Shown here one piece after another: positions 10,838 through 25,000 of a stretch of DNA of 60,000 bases. A model generated the notes under the pieces. That model made no database searches. It worked only from the letters and a program-made list of their open reading frames with translations, and was not told where the DNA came from. Made by a program: the position numbers and the translations under genes. The stretch spans positions 34,412,001 through 34,472,000 of the forward strand of contig OU612068.1 of assembly GCA_914767715.1 (NCBI GenBank), read 5' to 3'. Numbering within the stretch: the first letter of the stretch is position 1; each line of letters starts with the position of its first letter. This DNA comes from Membranipora membranacea (lineage: Eukaryota; Bryozoa; Gymnolaemata; Cheilostomatida; Membraniporidae).

Positions 10838-12213
10838 ATGGATGACATTAAAACTGCAGCAAACATAGAAAGTAAAGCAATGGAACCTGCACAACAGACT
10901 AGGGATGAAAACAGGAGTCCAACAAGTGGTAGTTCGAGTGAAACGCCTGGGGAAGAGAAACACTACAGAAAGGATGCTCACCGGAAACACAGACGCCCTC
11001 CACAACGAAAACGAAAGTGGAAACCATACACGGATCTCAGTTGGGATGAAAGAAAGAAACAAGATGATAGAGAAAGCAGGAGAGCATTTGCAAAACGTGA
11101 GAGACTTTCAGCAGAGGGCCATCCTATTGCACCATACAACACAACCCAGTTTCTCATGGAAGATGACCACAGAAGTTCCCCTAATCAAGAAGTTAACAAA
11201 AAAATAGTGACCACTGAAAGCTCAGTCAGCTTGCAGAGTATGGATGCTGAAATGACACCTACTAAAGCTGCAAATGTAGTCACTGATGATGCCGTTGTTC
11301 TAGAACTGAGGCGTGCGAGGTTTTGTGTGGACAGCCCTCATCCAGATAACCAAAACCAGAGTGAGCGAGGAAGCGAAACAAGAGATGACATACAGAGATA
11401 TATTCTGAATGATTTCAGTCACACTTATGCTGGAATTCATGCTGAAGAATTGCAATCTATGTCTAAGGTGGATCTCATTGCCGAATGCCTTAAACTTGAA
11501 AAGAAGGTTGGTATTGACTGTTAGCAACCTTTCAATATGTGTAGATATCCTCAATTAATTATAATTGTGTCCTGAATAGTTTGTATGACGCATCTTGTTC
11601 CACTCATTTAGTTCAAATAAGCTGTCTGCAGAAGACAATCTAATTAGTAGAATAATTTATATAAATTATTTGCTTTTTAACTTCACAGGTAGATTTGTTG
11701 GAGCGAAGAGTTAAGCGCTGCAAAGAGAAACATAGAGATGAGCCTCGTAATCAGGCTGATGTTCGACTACTAGAGAAGATCAACCAACTGCAGGTAGGGT
11801 TAATTACCAGTGATTGTATCAATCTTTCACCAGTATAACATTTTTCTCCAGTGGCTTGCCAACCTGCTGATTTAGAGCTAATGAACTTGGGGAACTGAAT
11901 TCTCATGTATTTGGTGAGTTGTCTTCTCATTTGTAAACAGGAGGCAATCCCAGTTTTTCACATGAAAACCATGTCAATATTTTATATAAAAATAGTGTCT
12001 ATGGTTTTTTAACTGTTATTTTGTCTCTGCATATTTTAGGGTGTCAACAGCAAATTGCAGAAAGAGAATGCCAGTATACTGAACCGCAATCAGGACCAGT
12101 CTGCTCTCTTAGACGATACCTCAAAATATGGTGCTCATCAGGATGCTGAACCTAAAGATGCAAAACACTTCACTCATCCAGGTTTATTGCCTGACGTTAC
12201 TTCCACTGTTTAG
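10838..12213 (+). CDS. HEXIM homologue, P-TEFb (CDK9/cyclin T) inhibitor, 3 exons
   Basis: Predicted 315-aa nuclear protein. HEXIM bound to 7SK RNA sequesters and inhibits P-TEFb, restraining RNA polymerase II pause release. Exons: 10838-11506, 11689-11793, 12040-12213, all joins in phase 0. An arginine- and lysine-rich motif (residues 49-62, HRKHRRPPQRKRKWKPY region) matches the 7SK-binding motif. It is followed by the family signature APYNTTQFLM (98-107), whose PYNT segment contacts the kinase. A C-terminal coiled coil (about 196-260, starting HAEELQSMSK) matches the cyclin-T-binding and dimerisation domain. An in-frame ATG at 10799 would add 13 residues; the MDD start is preferred. The acidic blocks after PYNT look weaker than in vertebrates. 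It converges with PDCD6IP. Confidence 0.93.
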
Positions 12214-12628
12214 CAGCTGTTTCATTTAGTTTAATCAAACTCTAAATCCTACCCTGAAGCATAGAAGAATGTGTCTGTTGATTATAAGGACTTGTCTAAA
12301 CTGTTGTCTTCCTCCTTGATTTAGAATGAAGGTCATGGCGGTAAATCAAGGCTGCAAACTTTGATCAGTTCTCGTTAGTTATTGTGATGATACAGATCTG
12401 CAGAGTATCCAGTTTTTATTTCATTTAACTGTTCATGTTGTTTTAGAATTATCAAGATACATTTTAGTCAAAAGTCTCCTTTGTCATCATACCATTGTGT
12501 TTATGGGCCTTTTCCCATTTATTATCAGAATTGTATTATATCCAATGTTGAAAAGCATTTTTGGCGCCTTTTGCCATTTTTTGATACTAATGAAAATGGT
12601 AAAAAATGTACTACAAAAATGATAAAAG

Positions 12629-12634
12629 TTTATT
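12629..12634 (-). terminator. Possible PDCD6IP polyadenylation signal
   Basis: TTTATT on the plus strand reads AATAAA on the minus strand, 404 bp past the PDCD6IP stop. Another such hexamer occurs near 12518. Confidence 0.35.
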
Positions 12635-12643
12635 GATAAATTC

Positions 12644-12649
12644 AATAAA
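12644..12649 (+). terminator. Possible HEXIM polyadenylation signal
   Basis: AATAAA on the plus strand, 431 bp past the HEXIM stop and only 10 bp from the opposite-strand signal. Confidence 0.4.
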
Positions 12650-13037
12650 TATAAAGCCAGCATCTCAACAAAAAATTAGTTTTTTGTTAATAAATCCAGA
12701 AACAAGCCACCAGCAGTATGTCGCCATAATATCCTTTGGTGCATCATGACAACATGGACATAATTAATGGTATGCTGCACTGTGAAATATTATACTTAGG
12801 CAATCGCAGTGAGGTATAAAAATAGGATGCCTTCCAAAAGTTAGATTCAGTAACGCCACTGAGTATCGTAAACAAGAGTGGTATAAGATATCATTGACAT
12901 AGCACAGTCCTGCCTATGTATTTTCTTCTATTATGATTCTTGTTTTGCCTATAACCAATCATCAACAGAGTAAATCAATATCTCGAGGACGACTAGTAAA
13001 ATAGCTATATAATCCACAATGGCTTAGCTAAGCTTAT

Positions 13038-16000
13038 TCACTGTTGCTGGGACGGATACCCAGGGTAGCCTTGTGCTGGGTACTGGTAACCCTGTGGAGG
13101 AGGGTATTGGCCAGGCTGACCATACTGTGGCTGACCATGCTGCTGGGGATAGGGTGGCTGACCTTGTTGGGGGTAGGGGGCCGGTGGATTCTGATAATAG
13201 CCCGTTCCGTATCCGTACGGGTTGTAGCCTTGTGGTATTGGAGCAGGCGGGTAGTATCCGTATGGCTGTGGGTGGTAAGGTAGTCCACCTGGTGGATGCT
13301 GTGGAGGATATTGTGCTGCAGATGGTGGTCCCTGTGGAGGTGGTGCTGTACCTTGAGGTGGTGGTGCTGTACCCTGTGGTGGTGGTGGTGGGGCTGATCT
13401 TGCTGGTTGTTGCTGTGGTGGAGGTGCTGCAGCTTGTGGTGCTGGGGCCTGATCTGTAACAAGAAGATAGTACACCAATGTTACTGTGCTAACTGTGCTA
13501 ACTACCCACCAATGTTAGAGTGCTATCGACCCTGAATAAAAACTTTAGTTATTCAGCCAGGTCAGCAATCAGCACTTGGTTCAATCATCCTAGCTAGCTG
13601 GTCCAACAAGTCTGAACATGTTAGACCTGGTAACACCCAAGGGATATGGATTTACGTGGCTATTTCACCATATACTGTAATAGTTCGGTCTACTGAACTA
13701 CAGTGAGAGGTTGTGGTTATACCTTGTGTAGTAACTGCATAACTTTGACCCAGTAATTGTTTTATCATCTTATTGACCCTTATGCTTTGTTGATATCAGC
13801 TTTAGAAACACTTGGGACCATGCCAATAACTTATTGTATATTCCTAGTGTATACTGATTACAGCACTCATTGAATGTAAGGCAAATACCCGACTTTATGC
13901 GCACATATTGTAAGGCGTAGGCTGTGAGAATCCAACGGTGTAGGGGAAGATACGAAAACACAAGATCATAGAATGTTGGCACGAGGCTGAAGCTGTCAGT
14001 GCATTATAAGCACCTTTATCAATATCAGATATCTGGAGTACAATCCTAAATTTATGTCACCCATCTTCTTATCTTGGATCAAAATGAACGTCTATGCACA
14101 TTTATTTATACACAAGGATGTTTGGATGTGAGAGAACACAACTCTCGTCATAATCATCAATATTCTGCTCATATTGACGCATACAATTGCTGACATCTTT
14201 TACAGGAGATTTGGTGCGCCAATCAATGCGGTAGAAGCATACACATTAAATTTTGACGTAAAATTGGAAGTTGCTAGATATAAAAATTATCCAAATCACT
14301 TGTGGTGTTGCGGTAGGTAGGACTAAAGCTAATCAACTTGGAACGGTAAAAAGAGCTAATTTTACAGTATATACAGTATATACAGTATATACAGTATATA
14401 CAGTATCAGGTGCTGGCAAGAAGATATACATCAGAGCGGAAGATACTCAGTTAAATCCCTGCTCATGACCAATTTGGCAACTCTATATACACTGTTACCA
14501 AGGAGTTATAACTATGTAACGAACGCTATACAGTCTGTAGCTGTACCTTTTAGTTTGATATTTTTACATCCCTGAAACATACCATAGTCACTGTTGAGCG
14601 TAAAATGAAATTTGTCATCAAACTATATGTGATCAGATACTGAAATTTAGTTTTTACTGAGATCTCTAATATCATCAAATCTCTATCAACTAAACAACTG
14701 TCCAATTATGTGTTGACATTTACCCTCACAACCAGAGTTGATTACCTCAAGGCATCGGAGGAGTTGGATATCTCCTTACAGTAACAAATAACCATATCAC
14801 AGCAGAGTAATGATATATCCTTACTCTGTGACCATATAGTGATTTGAGGATATGCTAACATTTGCCCTACTTCACTTAAGAACATTACCACATAGTTCCC
14901 CTGTGGGCACGGGCTGTATCTAGGCATGTAAGGGAATCACTCGCAGACTCACAGGCTATGCCTGCATACTTACTAGCTGTAGGGGGTGGAGGTCTAGAAG
15001 GAGGTGTAGCCTTAGGTTTCTGATAGTTAGGAGCAGAAGGGGCTGACTCACTCGGCCTCGCAGCTATCTGCTGATTCAAATCCTTCATTAAATCTGTTTT
15101 CTCAGTTTTACGAGCAAAGCAGAGGTCACTGATTTTATTCTGATACTTCACCAGGATCTGCGTGAGGTCGTTGTAAAACTAAAAAGAGAGAGAGAAGAGA
15201 GGAAACTGAACATGGTGTTTCCATTACCAACAAAAAATTATACCAGTCATTTTGCAAATGTACTGATGGTGAAATTAGTAGTGGAAAGTAACATGTTTTG
15301 GCTACTTTTAGTCTTGACAGACTTAATTGTCCCACCATGATAGTCACAATGAGAAGTGAGAGATCACTGCTAAACTGCTCACCAATGTTAGGGCATTAAT
15401 ATTATGAAAACAGTGGGTGTATTGAGAATCTGACAAAAGGCTCTGAAACAATATGATTGCATTTCAAAGTGGAATTTTTAATGGTGGCTGGACTGGCCAT
15501 ATTGTCATGGTGAGGTGACTGAGGTAAGGTGTAGGCTGATTGCTAAGACCCTCCCATGGCACAATGTGGGTAGACACTGAATGTTTACAATCTGAATCTA
15601 CTCTAATTGATGACATAATTAGCTGGATATCTTGCTTGAACTTGCTCAAGTAAAAACATGCCGGAATATGCCTGTCTATGATTGATGTTGCAATTACCTA
15701 GTAACCTATTCGTGAACACTGATATCATCACTGGCCAAGACGGCATCTTGTCGTATTAAATGCTGACAAACCCAGTGTTTGCAGTCTCTAACTCAACCAA
15801 GCACAATTAATCACCTGTTTGCGGACAGATACATGGGCGTGAGGCTGGGTGAGATTGAATGGCCGAGCTAACACTAGTTTATCCAGGGTACCACTGCAGT
15901 TCTCATAAACAACAACTAGATAAGCTAACAACGAAAAGTGCAGGAGAAATGTTTACAATTATACGCTTGATCGATCTATTCGTGATTGTGGTTTACAGTA

Positions 16001-19000
16001 GAGAGTAATTATTATTCTACTGGCTCACTTCTATCAAAGATACTAAATTGCTCACAAAATAATTGCAGTAATTTAGTATCTTTGGTATTCACAAGGCTGT
16101 GGCTATAGTGTCATATTATAGCCTCGTAGAGCACAAGCTTCTACTATCCAGCGGATGTCATCAGGTCATATAAAAAGCCACCATTCTGACCTCTAATATA
16201 AATCCCATTCATACATGATGAGATTTTAACTCAAGGCGTGATCATAACATAGCCTTATATGATCGTCAGTAACTACTAGCTAAGCCTTCATTTAGCAAAC
16301 ATCAATATCTGAGTGGGCGGTAATAAACTGATACTATGGAAGGTATTATAATAAGAATGGCAAACAGAGGAGACTGCCACCAGCTGATGGAAAATATATT
16401 AGGATTAGCACGCTTTGAGCAACATCTAGACCAGGTGCTTATATCTGAAGAGGACCTCGTAGAGTACGGCTTTGACAGTGACCCCCCCTATTTCCACTGC
16501 TTTGTAGCGGAATTAGATGGTAAGGTAATAGGCCATGTATTGTACTACTACCTCTACTCAGCGTATGAAGGAGGGCAACTCTTATATCTCAAGGATTTCT
16601 TTGTTCGCGAAGAACACAGAAAAGTTGGTTGTGGCAGGCTGTTATTTGAAGCGTTGATAGAGAAAGCGAAGAGTGACGGGTGTTTTTGCGTGCAGTGGTG
16701 TGTGTTTAGCTGGAATGAAAATGCAATACGATTCTACGAGAAGATTGGAGGCATTAATATAACAGAGAAAGATGGAGTTCATGTTTTGAGGTTGAGTGGA
16801 GATTCTCTCCCAAAATCTGTATAACTTGACAATCCGAAACCACAGCTCGAATTCCATACGTCAAAATATTTCAATCACACTGCCTGCAATCAAAACATAC
16901 ATAATTCGCCATTTTCTTATTTGGAGTTGTCTGTCAGTGCTAAATACTAATGAGTCATTTGGATAACAAGTCATTTATGTGTCAGCTGAGCGAGTAGGGA
17001 CGAGCTGTGAGGTAAACACTGATATGTCATCGCTTAAAATAAGGACAGCAGTTAAAGATGACTGTTATCAGCTTATACAGATGATACTGAAGCAAGCGAC
17101 AGCTGAAAACACACCAGAACAAGTACAGACTACTAGGGATACTCTCGTTAGAGACGGATTTGACAGCCACCCACCTTTCTACTACGCTATAGTGGCTGAG
17201 AAGAATTGTAGAACTATCGGCTATGCAGTATACTACTTCCTGTACTCCGCTTTAGAGGGCGGTCAGGTGATGTATCTGGGAGAACTTTATGTCACAAGTG
17301 ACTGTAGAGGGAATGGCTACGGTAGGAGACTGTTTCAAGAGTTGATGGATATTGCAAAAGCTGAGAGATGCATCTGCATGCAGTGGCATGTACATGATTC
17401 TAACAAGGATGCGATGAGGTTCTATGAAAGATACGGTGCCTTTGACCTGACATTAGATAAGGGTGTACATAACTTCAGAATGGAGAAGGATGTAATGCTG
17501 AGCTTGTTACAGACAACAAGTAGAAAGTAGGCCAACATGCTAAGGGGTAAATGATAGGTGTAAGCTCAAGTTATCTGCCCTATCTATTTTGATTGAAAGT
17601 TAATATGGCTTCTGCATACTTATGGCATCTTTGTTATGATAACATACTGTGCATAAATTTACTATTCCAAATAAACAGCATATACCTTCAACTTGTATTC
17701 ATTATGGGATTGCGTGACCTCACCCAGTACAGTTATACTCTGTATTGATCCGGGAGTTTGTCTCTATCTAAACTAACTTAGTGTGTGTGTGTGTGTGTGT
17801 GTGTGAGGTGAGGGAGGCGATCGGCGCGGTTAAAACTGTGTCCTATCAGTCAACAGGTCATGTCAGCATTCAGCCTTGTTTAGCTCTACTCCCATCACAA
17901 ACTTTTTGTGCATAGTGACCTAACTGACAATAAAACAAGTTAGCCTCTACCCTATGAAAGAACAATGTGGATATATTGTGGGTGGACTGCAACCCAGCCT
18001 ACATAATGATTTCAAACCAGCATATTCAATGCATGCACTGATCACACGTTTATTTGTTAGAGTATACAATAAGTTTAGAGAAAATTCCTTTATTATCTGT
18101 ACAGTAATAGAAATCCCTGTGTGTGTAATAATACCAATGAGTATTTATAATCTTTGATAATACTGACTGTCGCATCTCAGCTGTATCTCTAATCATCACG
18201 CTAGATTAGATTAGATAGAAGGACTGAGCTGATAAGTTGGTATCACTTATCTATATTCTATAGTACACCAGGGAGTACACAGAAACTAAAAAATGACCTG
18301 CAATCTGACCATCAGGAGAGCAGAGAGAGGCGATACTAACGAGCTGATGAAAATGACGGAAGAATTAGCTGCGTTTGAAAAGATGCCTGATTCTATCAAC
18401 ATAAAGGAAGACACCTTACTCAGAGACGGGTTTGACAGTGACCCGCCCTACTTCCAAGATCTTATTGCTGAGATCGATGGTAACATAGTTGGACATGCTC
18501 TTTACTTCTATAGTTATTCTGCTTTTGAGGGAGGAAAGTTTCTATACTTGGAGGACTTGTATATCAAAGAACAATACCGGGGGAAAGGATACGGCAAGAA
18601 GCTGTTTGATTCAGTGATTGGTAAAGCTAAGGATGATGACTGTTTCTGTATGCAGTGGTGTGTGCTGAACTGGAATGAGAAAGCGCTGGGATTCTATCAA
18701 AAGATGGGAGCATTTGACTTGACATTGGAGAAAGGAGTTCATATGTATCGCATTGAGAAAGACCAAATGGCCAAACTTTGCCAGGATGAGTGATGTTTAT
18801 GGTATATCACCTTCATTACAAACCAAGCTAGCTGATTCAATTGACTCTGTTTTTTTTCACAAGGAATGCACAATTATTTCAAACAGGTTCAATCATTTCA
18901 CAGGGAATATTGTATTTTTTTCCATTGCAATCAACTGTTACTTTGACATGAATACAGCCAACAGATATAAATGATGTTTGCCTTATTGCTATCACAATCG

Positions 19001-22000
19001 CCATAAGAAGCCATCTAAGGTGACAATATCACCAGGGAGGCATATCCAATCAATCAATCAATCACTGGCACTTGTTAGTTCTACATCTTTTTCCGGAGGA
19101 TTACACACCAAACAAGAGCACTTTTTTTTGTCAATGATCGACTGTTTCCTAATCATTCTCGTATCCTCTGATACTTTTACATGTACTTGTAGGCCAACTT
19201 GTACAACTCCAGACCTATCACGCTTAGCTGACTTTAAACCACGCAATCCACTGTTTTCATACCCTAGGAAAGCTGAGTCCCCTCATGATGGCAGCAATGA
19301 TCCTTTGCGTTGTGTTGGCGATTCATAACAATTCACCAGAACATATCCAGTATGACACTTTTAGCAGATTAATACACACTATGGATATGGATGTGATCTA
19401 ACACATTTATGGGTCAGGACTACTTCCTTAATCTGAATCCCATTCAATGATAAATCTACCTTAGTGCCTTCTTCTAAGTTACTCTTCAGCTCTATATAAG
19501 CATCGTATCCTGCAGCTAACTGACGTAACATCTCCTCTCGTTTAGCACCTGACTGATCACATAGCTTCTCCTGACTGAAGGTCTGATGTGCTGCCTGTAA
19601 TAGAAATATTTGACGATAAGTTATGTTTGTCAGTCAGTCAGGTGAAATCTCACAACTTTATTCTTTTAGCTTACAGGTGCAGTGATGGACAGCTAAAGGT
19701 TGCATCCTTTTGTGGTTAGTACATAGATATAACCACCTGCACCAACATAATATATCTATACCCTATTATTCCTAAATGTACCGGTACCCTTCCCTTTATA
19801 CAAGTCACTGGCCATCACAGTAAGCCCAATAGAACTTAGTATTGATATCCTGTTCTAATGATGTTGATTTGTAGAGGTTATTGAATGACCTAGCTATCAG
19901 GACAGAGCTTTTTACACCCATCAATTATCACAGTAATTGCCTAGACTATTTTATGGTCCCTAAACCCTAATTCTCCTCAATAAACACATATTGTGCTGTT
20001 TGTCATGAACACAAAACTCAAGGCATGCCTGAACCAAGGCGCCAATTGGTTGCTCAATACATTGTATCCATCTGCCCTATTATGTAACTTGTGTTGTCAC
20101 CCTGCACTATCACTCCAATCTCCAGCAGACCTGGATAAGCAAACTGTGTATGGGAGACTACCGCTACATATTTAACGCATTAAATTAACGAACTTATCGT
20201 ACCTGTACTTGGCCCATCACTTGCTCCTGTTTAGTTAGACTGTCAGTGATTTGTTGAGTGAGTGGACCGTAGATTGTCTGTAGTTCAGCACCAGATAGCG
20301 AGTCTTCATCAAGAGCTCCGTCAGCAGCCAGAGCACTCACAAACTTAGCCACTAAAAATCAGCGAATCACATCACAGAGTGAGGATATATATATATATAC
20401 TAACCCTGTTATCACATACTGCAGCAAACATAGCTTCAGACATCTGTTCTTTATTTTCAAACATTACATCTGGCACAATAGGGCTGCCTCGCAGACCCTC
20501 CCAAACATTACATCTGGCACAATAGGGCTGCCTCGCAGACCCTCCCAAACACTTACATCTGGCACAATAGGGCTGCCTCGCAGACCCTCCCAAACACTTA
20601 TACACCTGACACTCATGACACTCTACAGAGTGGTTCATTTGTCACGCTTGGAGGAAAGTAGCAACTGCAATTTCTGAGTTCAACTAAGGAGTGTAATGAC
20701 TAATCTTTTGAGTAACCTGCCTATCATGATATATAGGTTCAATATTACGCACAAAGTATAATTAGCACCTATAACTCACTCATGTCAGACGTCGCATTCT
20801 TGAGTTCTGCCTCTGTTGCCTCTCGCTCATTCTTGATTGCCTCCACTTGCTGCATTAGTGATCGTAGCTGTTTGACAGCACCGCTATCCTTCAGTGATGC
20901 TGCCGCTGATGATGATGGCAGGGCTGCCTGTAGACTAGATAGATCCATACTCAACAGCTCAAAACCTGTCCTGTAAAATAGAAATCGACAAAGTGTTGAG
21001 TCAAGTTCTCTGATGAGGCATGAGGTTAGAAAAAATGGATGCTGTCATCTCAATTAAAATTCCAACATAATAATGAGCACAGTTGGTAATCTATAATTAC
21101 TACAGTCTGTCAAGCCAGTGTGGATGTTTTTGGAGCAGGCAACTCCAGGACCATCCCTATTCTGCGCACATTACTGATTTTGTAGTGAAAAGTTACAGGG
21201 TAACAGGACAGTTCACAGATAGACCAATAACATATTAATAACTTTACTTGTGTGTACTGTATTTCTCCTTCACAACAGCATCAGCCTGCACAGCGTTATT
21301 GATGATACTTCTGTATTTGTCTCCCTCCTGACGGATGCCCTCTGTGAGCTTAGCTGATGGAGTTCTCGTCCACTTATCACCAAACTGCTCCTTCAGGTGC
21401 ATATCAGAGGCTGCCTCTTCATCTAACAGGTTATTGGACTAAAAATGGAGTAGTTTCCTTAGTATTGTCATAATGTACAGGGATAAAGACAGTAGGAATC
21501 TGATGTGCAAACGCAAAACTTCATCAATGCCATCACCAGAAGAGTGTGTGTCATACTGAGGTTTCATTTGGAGACTAATAAGCAAAGTGGACGTATAATG
21601 TTATAAAATCTGGACAAGTGAAGTAGGAAAAAGGAAAAGTGATCACCTGAATCAGGGAGGTTCAAAGGTTCAAACTCCTTGCCTGAATGGTTTTCCTCTA
21701 ACATAGTGCTGAATAGGAAATGGCAATTTAATCAACCCAGGAGAAGACATGAAGCTATAATACATAGTTGATGCATTTATTTCCCTGCATGTTTGTTATC
21801 AGTGAAAATCATCTGGAAAGGAACAGTCAACCTGGTGCACATTTAAACCCTTTAAGTTTATCCAAAATTTTAACCTAGTCATGATAAAACTGTTTCTACC
21901 TTTGATAATGTCATCTGCCAGATATGACAACATTCATTAACATTTAGAAATAGAGTTCCTACTTGTGTTTATTATTATTATGTTTATAGACATAAACTAT

Positions 22001-25000
22001 TCTAATCGATCAGATGAAGCACAGCATGTGTATCCTATATGAAGTGTAATTTTCTAGGGCAGGAAATCCCTATTTGGTTTCATATAAGTTGTCGACAGCT
22101 TGTAATTTACTCACTTATCTAAACGACGAGACAATTTAAATATCAGGGTAGAGTCAACTAGTCTGATAACAAAAACCTCCGATCTAACAACTATAAGAGA
22201 CATGTATACCTAAAACCTCCGATCTAACAACTATAAGAGATATGTATACCTAAAACCCCGATCTAACAACTATAAGAGACATGTATACCTAAAACCTCCG
22301 ATCTAACAACTATAAGAGATATGTATATCAAAACCCCGATCTAACAACTATAAGAGACATGTATACCTAAAACCGGCCGATCTAACAACTATAAGATACA
22401 TGTATACCTAAAACCTCCGATCTAACAACTATAAGAGACATGTATACCTAAAACCCCGCTCTAACAACTATAAGAGACATGTATACCTAAAACCCCGATC
22501 TAACAACTATAAGAGACATGTATACCTAAAACACCATCTACTAAAGTACTAAAAACCCCGATCTAACAACTATAAGAGACATGTATACCTAAAACACCAT
22601 CTACTAAAGTACTAAAAACCCCGATCTAACAACTATAAGAGACATGAATACCTAAAACCTACGATCTAACAACTATAAGAGATATGTATACCTAAAACAC
22701 CATCTACTAAAGTACTAAAACCCCCGAATTAACAATTATAAGAGACATGTATACCTAAAACTCCATCTACTAAAGTGATTAAACGCTAAGACATTATTCA
22801 AGACAAGTCATAACAGAATGTATCCAATGAATGAATTTTACCTCATCTAGAATCTCTTTATTCCTAGTAAGTAGTTCAGGTAGCTCAGATATCAGAGTGT
22901 TCAGTGCAGTTAGTCCTCCCATACTCAGTATCTTCTGTACTTTCTCCTTCACTGAGGCAGGAAGGTCTGTCCCGCTAACATCCTCGATAGCCGCTGGCAG
23001 ATTCAGTGATGCTAGGATACTAAAATATCATTTGTAGAAACTGAGTTTTTCTGTTAAGATATTGGTGAGTTTGCATTAGGTAAACTGTTACACCCTAAAT
23101 CAAGCCTTTCTAGTATTTTTAATATGTTGAATAAGACCAGTAATAGAAAGTGGCAATAAAAGATGGATATGCGAGGCTGTCAACAAATTAAGCTACATTA
23201 ATCTCTGACCCATTCATTGTCTGTGTTGACTCTCGGAGTCTACCGATCTCGCCATTTACTAGTTGTGACTTTTTTGCTTCGTAAGCTGCCATGGCTCCGT
23301 GTATGGCCAGAGGTACCAACTTTGAAAACAAATCTGAAAATAAGTTCAAGTTATGATAAGCAGGTTTGGTTTAGAGATTTCATGGATATAACTCATAGGC
23401 TGGAGTTGCTTCTGAATCAACAAAAAAGGTGAGTACAGGGCGATTTTCTCACATTTTTATCTATGTAAATATTACACCCTTTGCTTACATGAAAATAAAG
23501 CAGCAGGTATTTAACTAGTGAGGAAGAGCTTGGGAACTCTGGCTAACCCTGTGACAAACAGTCCACATCTACTCAGGTCTATCATTGAACCTATATATAA
23601 ACAAAAGAATTATCCTCTCTCTGAACCTTATGCTCCGAGAGAGGATAACTCAAAGTTACTCCTGCAGGACAGGAATAATAATGAGGCTTATTTGAGGTCT
23701 GCATAATTTGCTGTCGGTTAGTCTCCTCAAAACTTGATTGGTGTGACTAAAGGAATTATCATTATGTCAGAGTAAGTTTCAGGCTCCAGTTGCTACAGAA
23801 ACCCACCTGTGGTACTAGACGACATTTTTGCTGCTAGAGGCATCGGTTTGGCAACTACAGCCTTGCCTAACTGTGGTAGGTCAGCATGAGAAGGTATCTT
23901 ATCATGATATATCATGTCATTGTCTTTCTTCACCTTTGTTAATGCCTGAAATGAACAAAATACAAGGTATCAATGATCATGTGTACCAGCTGATGATCAT
24001 ACGCTAATCTAAATCAAGGTTTGGGGTGATTAACACCATTAGGTTACAATTTACACAACCAACACTAACCAAGTATTCACAAAGGTCATCACCTGATTTG
24101 TATCTAACTCCTCTTCTCTCATTATTACGATGGACCATATCTTTGGTAAACTTTAACTGTGAGATGAATGACATACAAACTAATAAATCACAATAATAAA
24201 AATTGCCAGATATGTTAGAATATTGAAACCGAGATTTTACTCACAGAATCTATCTTGGCGAGCTGTTTGGAGAAGTCGACCTCTCGACCCCCGCGTGTCA
24301 TGGCTGATTGTGTCAGCTCCTTAGCATGCTGTAGTCTGGCTATCTCCTGACCATAAGCTAACTTGGTATTACATACACCAGACTCATAGTACTCAGCTAA
24401 GGCATGAAAAGCTGCCTGTTTACCTGCCACTGTCACCACCCACTCCTAATATAAACAGAATGGAAACATATCACAAGTGTGTCCTTACATATCACATTGT
24501 TGTATATGCTAGGAAACACAACCAATCAAAATCTAGATTACATGCCCCTTTATCAATCATATCACACTGTCAAAATTCATACTTTGTTTTGTTATCATGA
24601 GACACAGCTGGTTCTATGCTAGCTTTATACATCTCTGCAGATTTACCTTTGGCCATATGGTTTGTACAGAGTAAATCTGCATAAGTTTGAGAGCTTCAGC
24701 ATAATAACATGAACACTGCATGGCAATTTTTGAAACAATTCCATCTTTCATCTTATCTGTAAAAGGACACATAATCAAAATCATCAAAGACATGATCAAT
24801 TCCCACAGTTTTACCTCAGGGAAAATAATCTAATGTCTAACAACGGCAAAAAGACCTACCTTCGCTTGCTTCAACCAAGGAGTAACAGTTGCTCTTCGCT
24901 TCGACCCAAATCTTATCTCATAAAAGTTAAAACTTGATACAAAATACAAGTCAATGAAATACTTAAATCAGGCACGCTTCCATGTGAAAAAAACATATGC

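Larger units (their letters stand above)
12214..13037. other. Convergent 3' region between HEXIM and PDCD6IP
   Basis: The 824 bp between the two stop codons holds no coding sequence. It contains closely spaced poly(A) signals on both strands near 12.63-12.65 kb. The two 3' UTRs may therefore abut or overlap. Confidence 0.6.

Noticed and set aside
13034-13462. Alternative-frame ORFs over the ALIX proline-rich tail
   Set aside because: The frame giving GYNPYGYG and PPPQ repeats joins correctly to ALIX exon 13 by phase and matches the family; the other frames are shadows of low-complexity sequence.
18978-19328. 116-codon ORF after SSAT-like copy 3
   Set aside because: Not GNAT-like and contains a (CAATCA)n run; probably chance.
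22171-22775. Regular repeats resembling a CRISPR array at first glance
   Set aside because: The whole unit is repeated, with no unique spacers, and it lies in an intron of a eukaryotic gene: a minisatellite.
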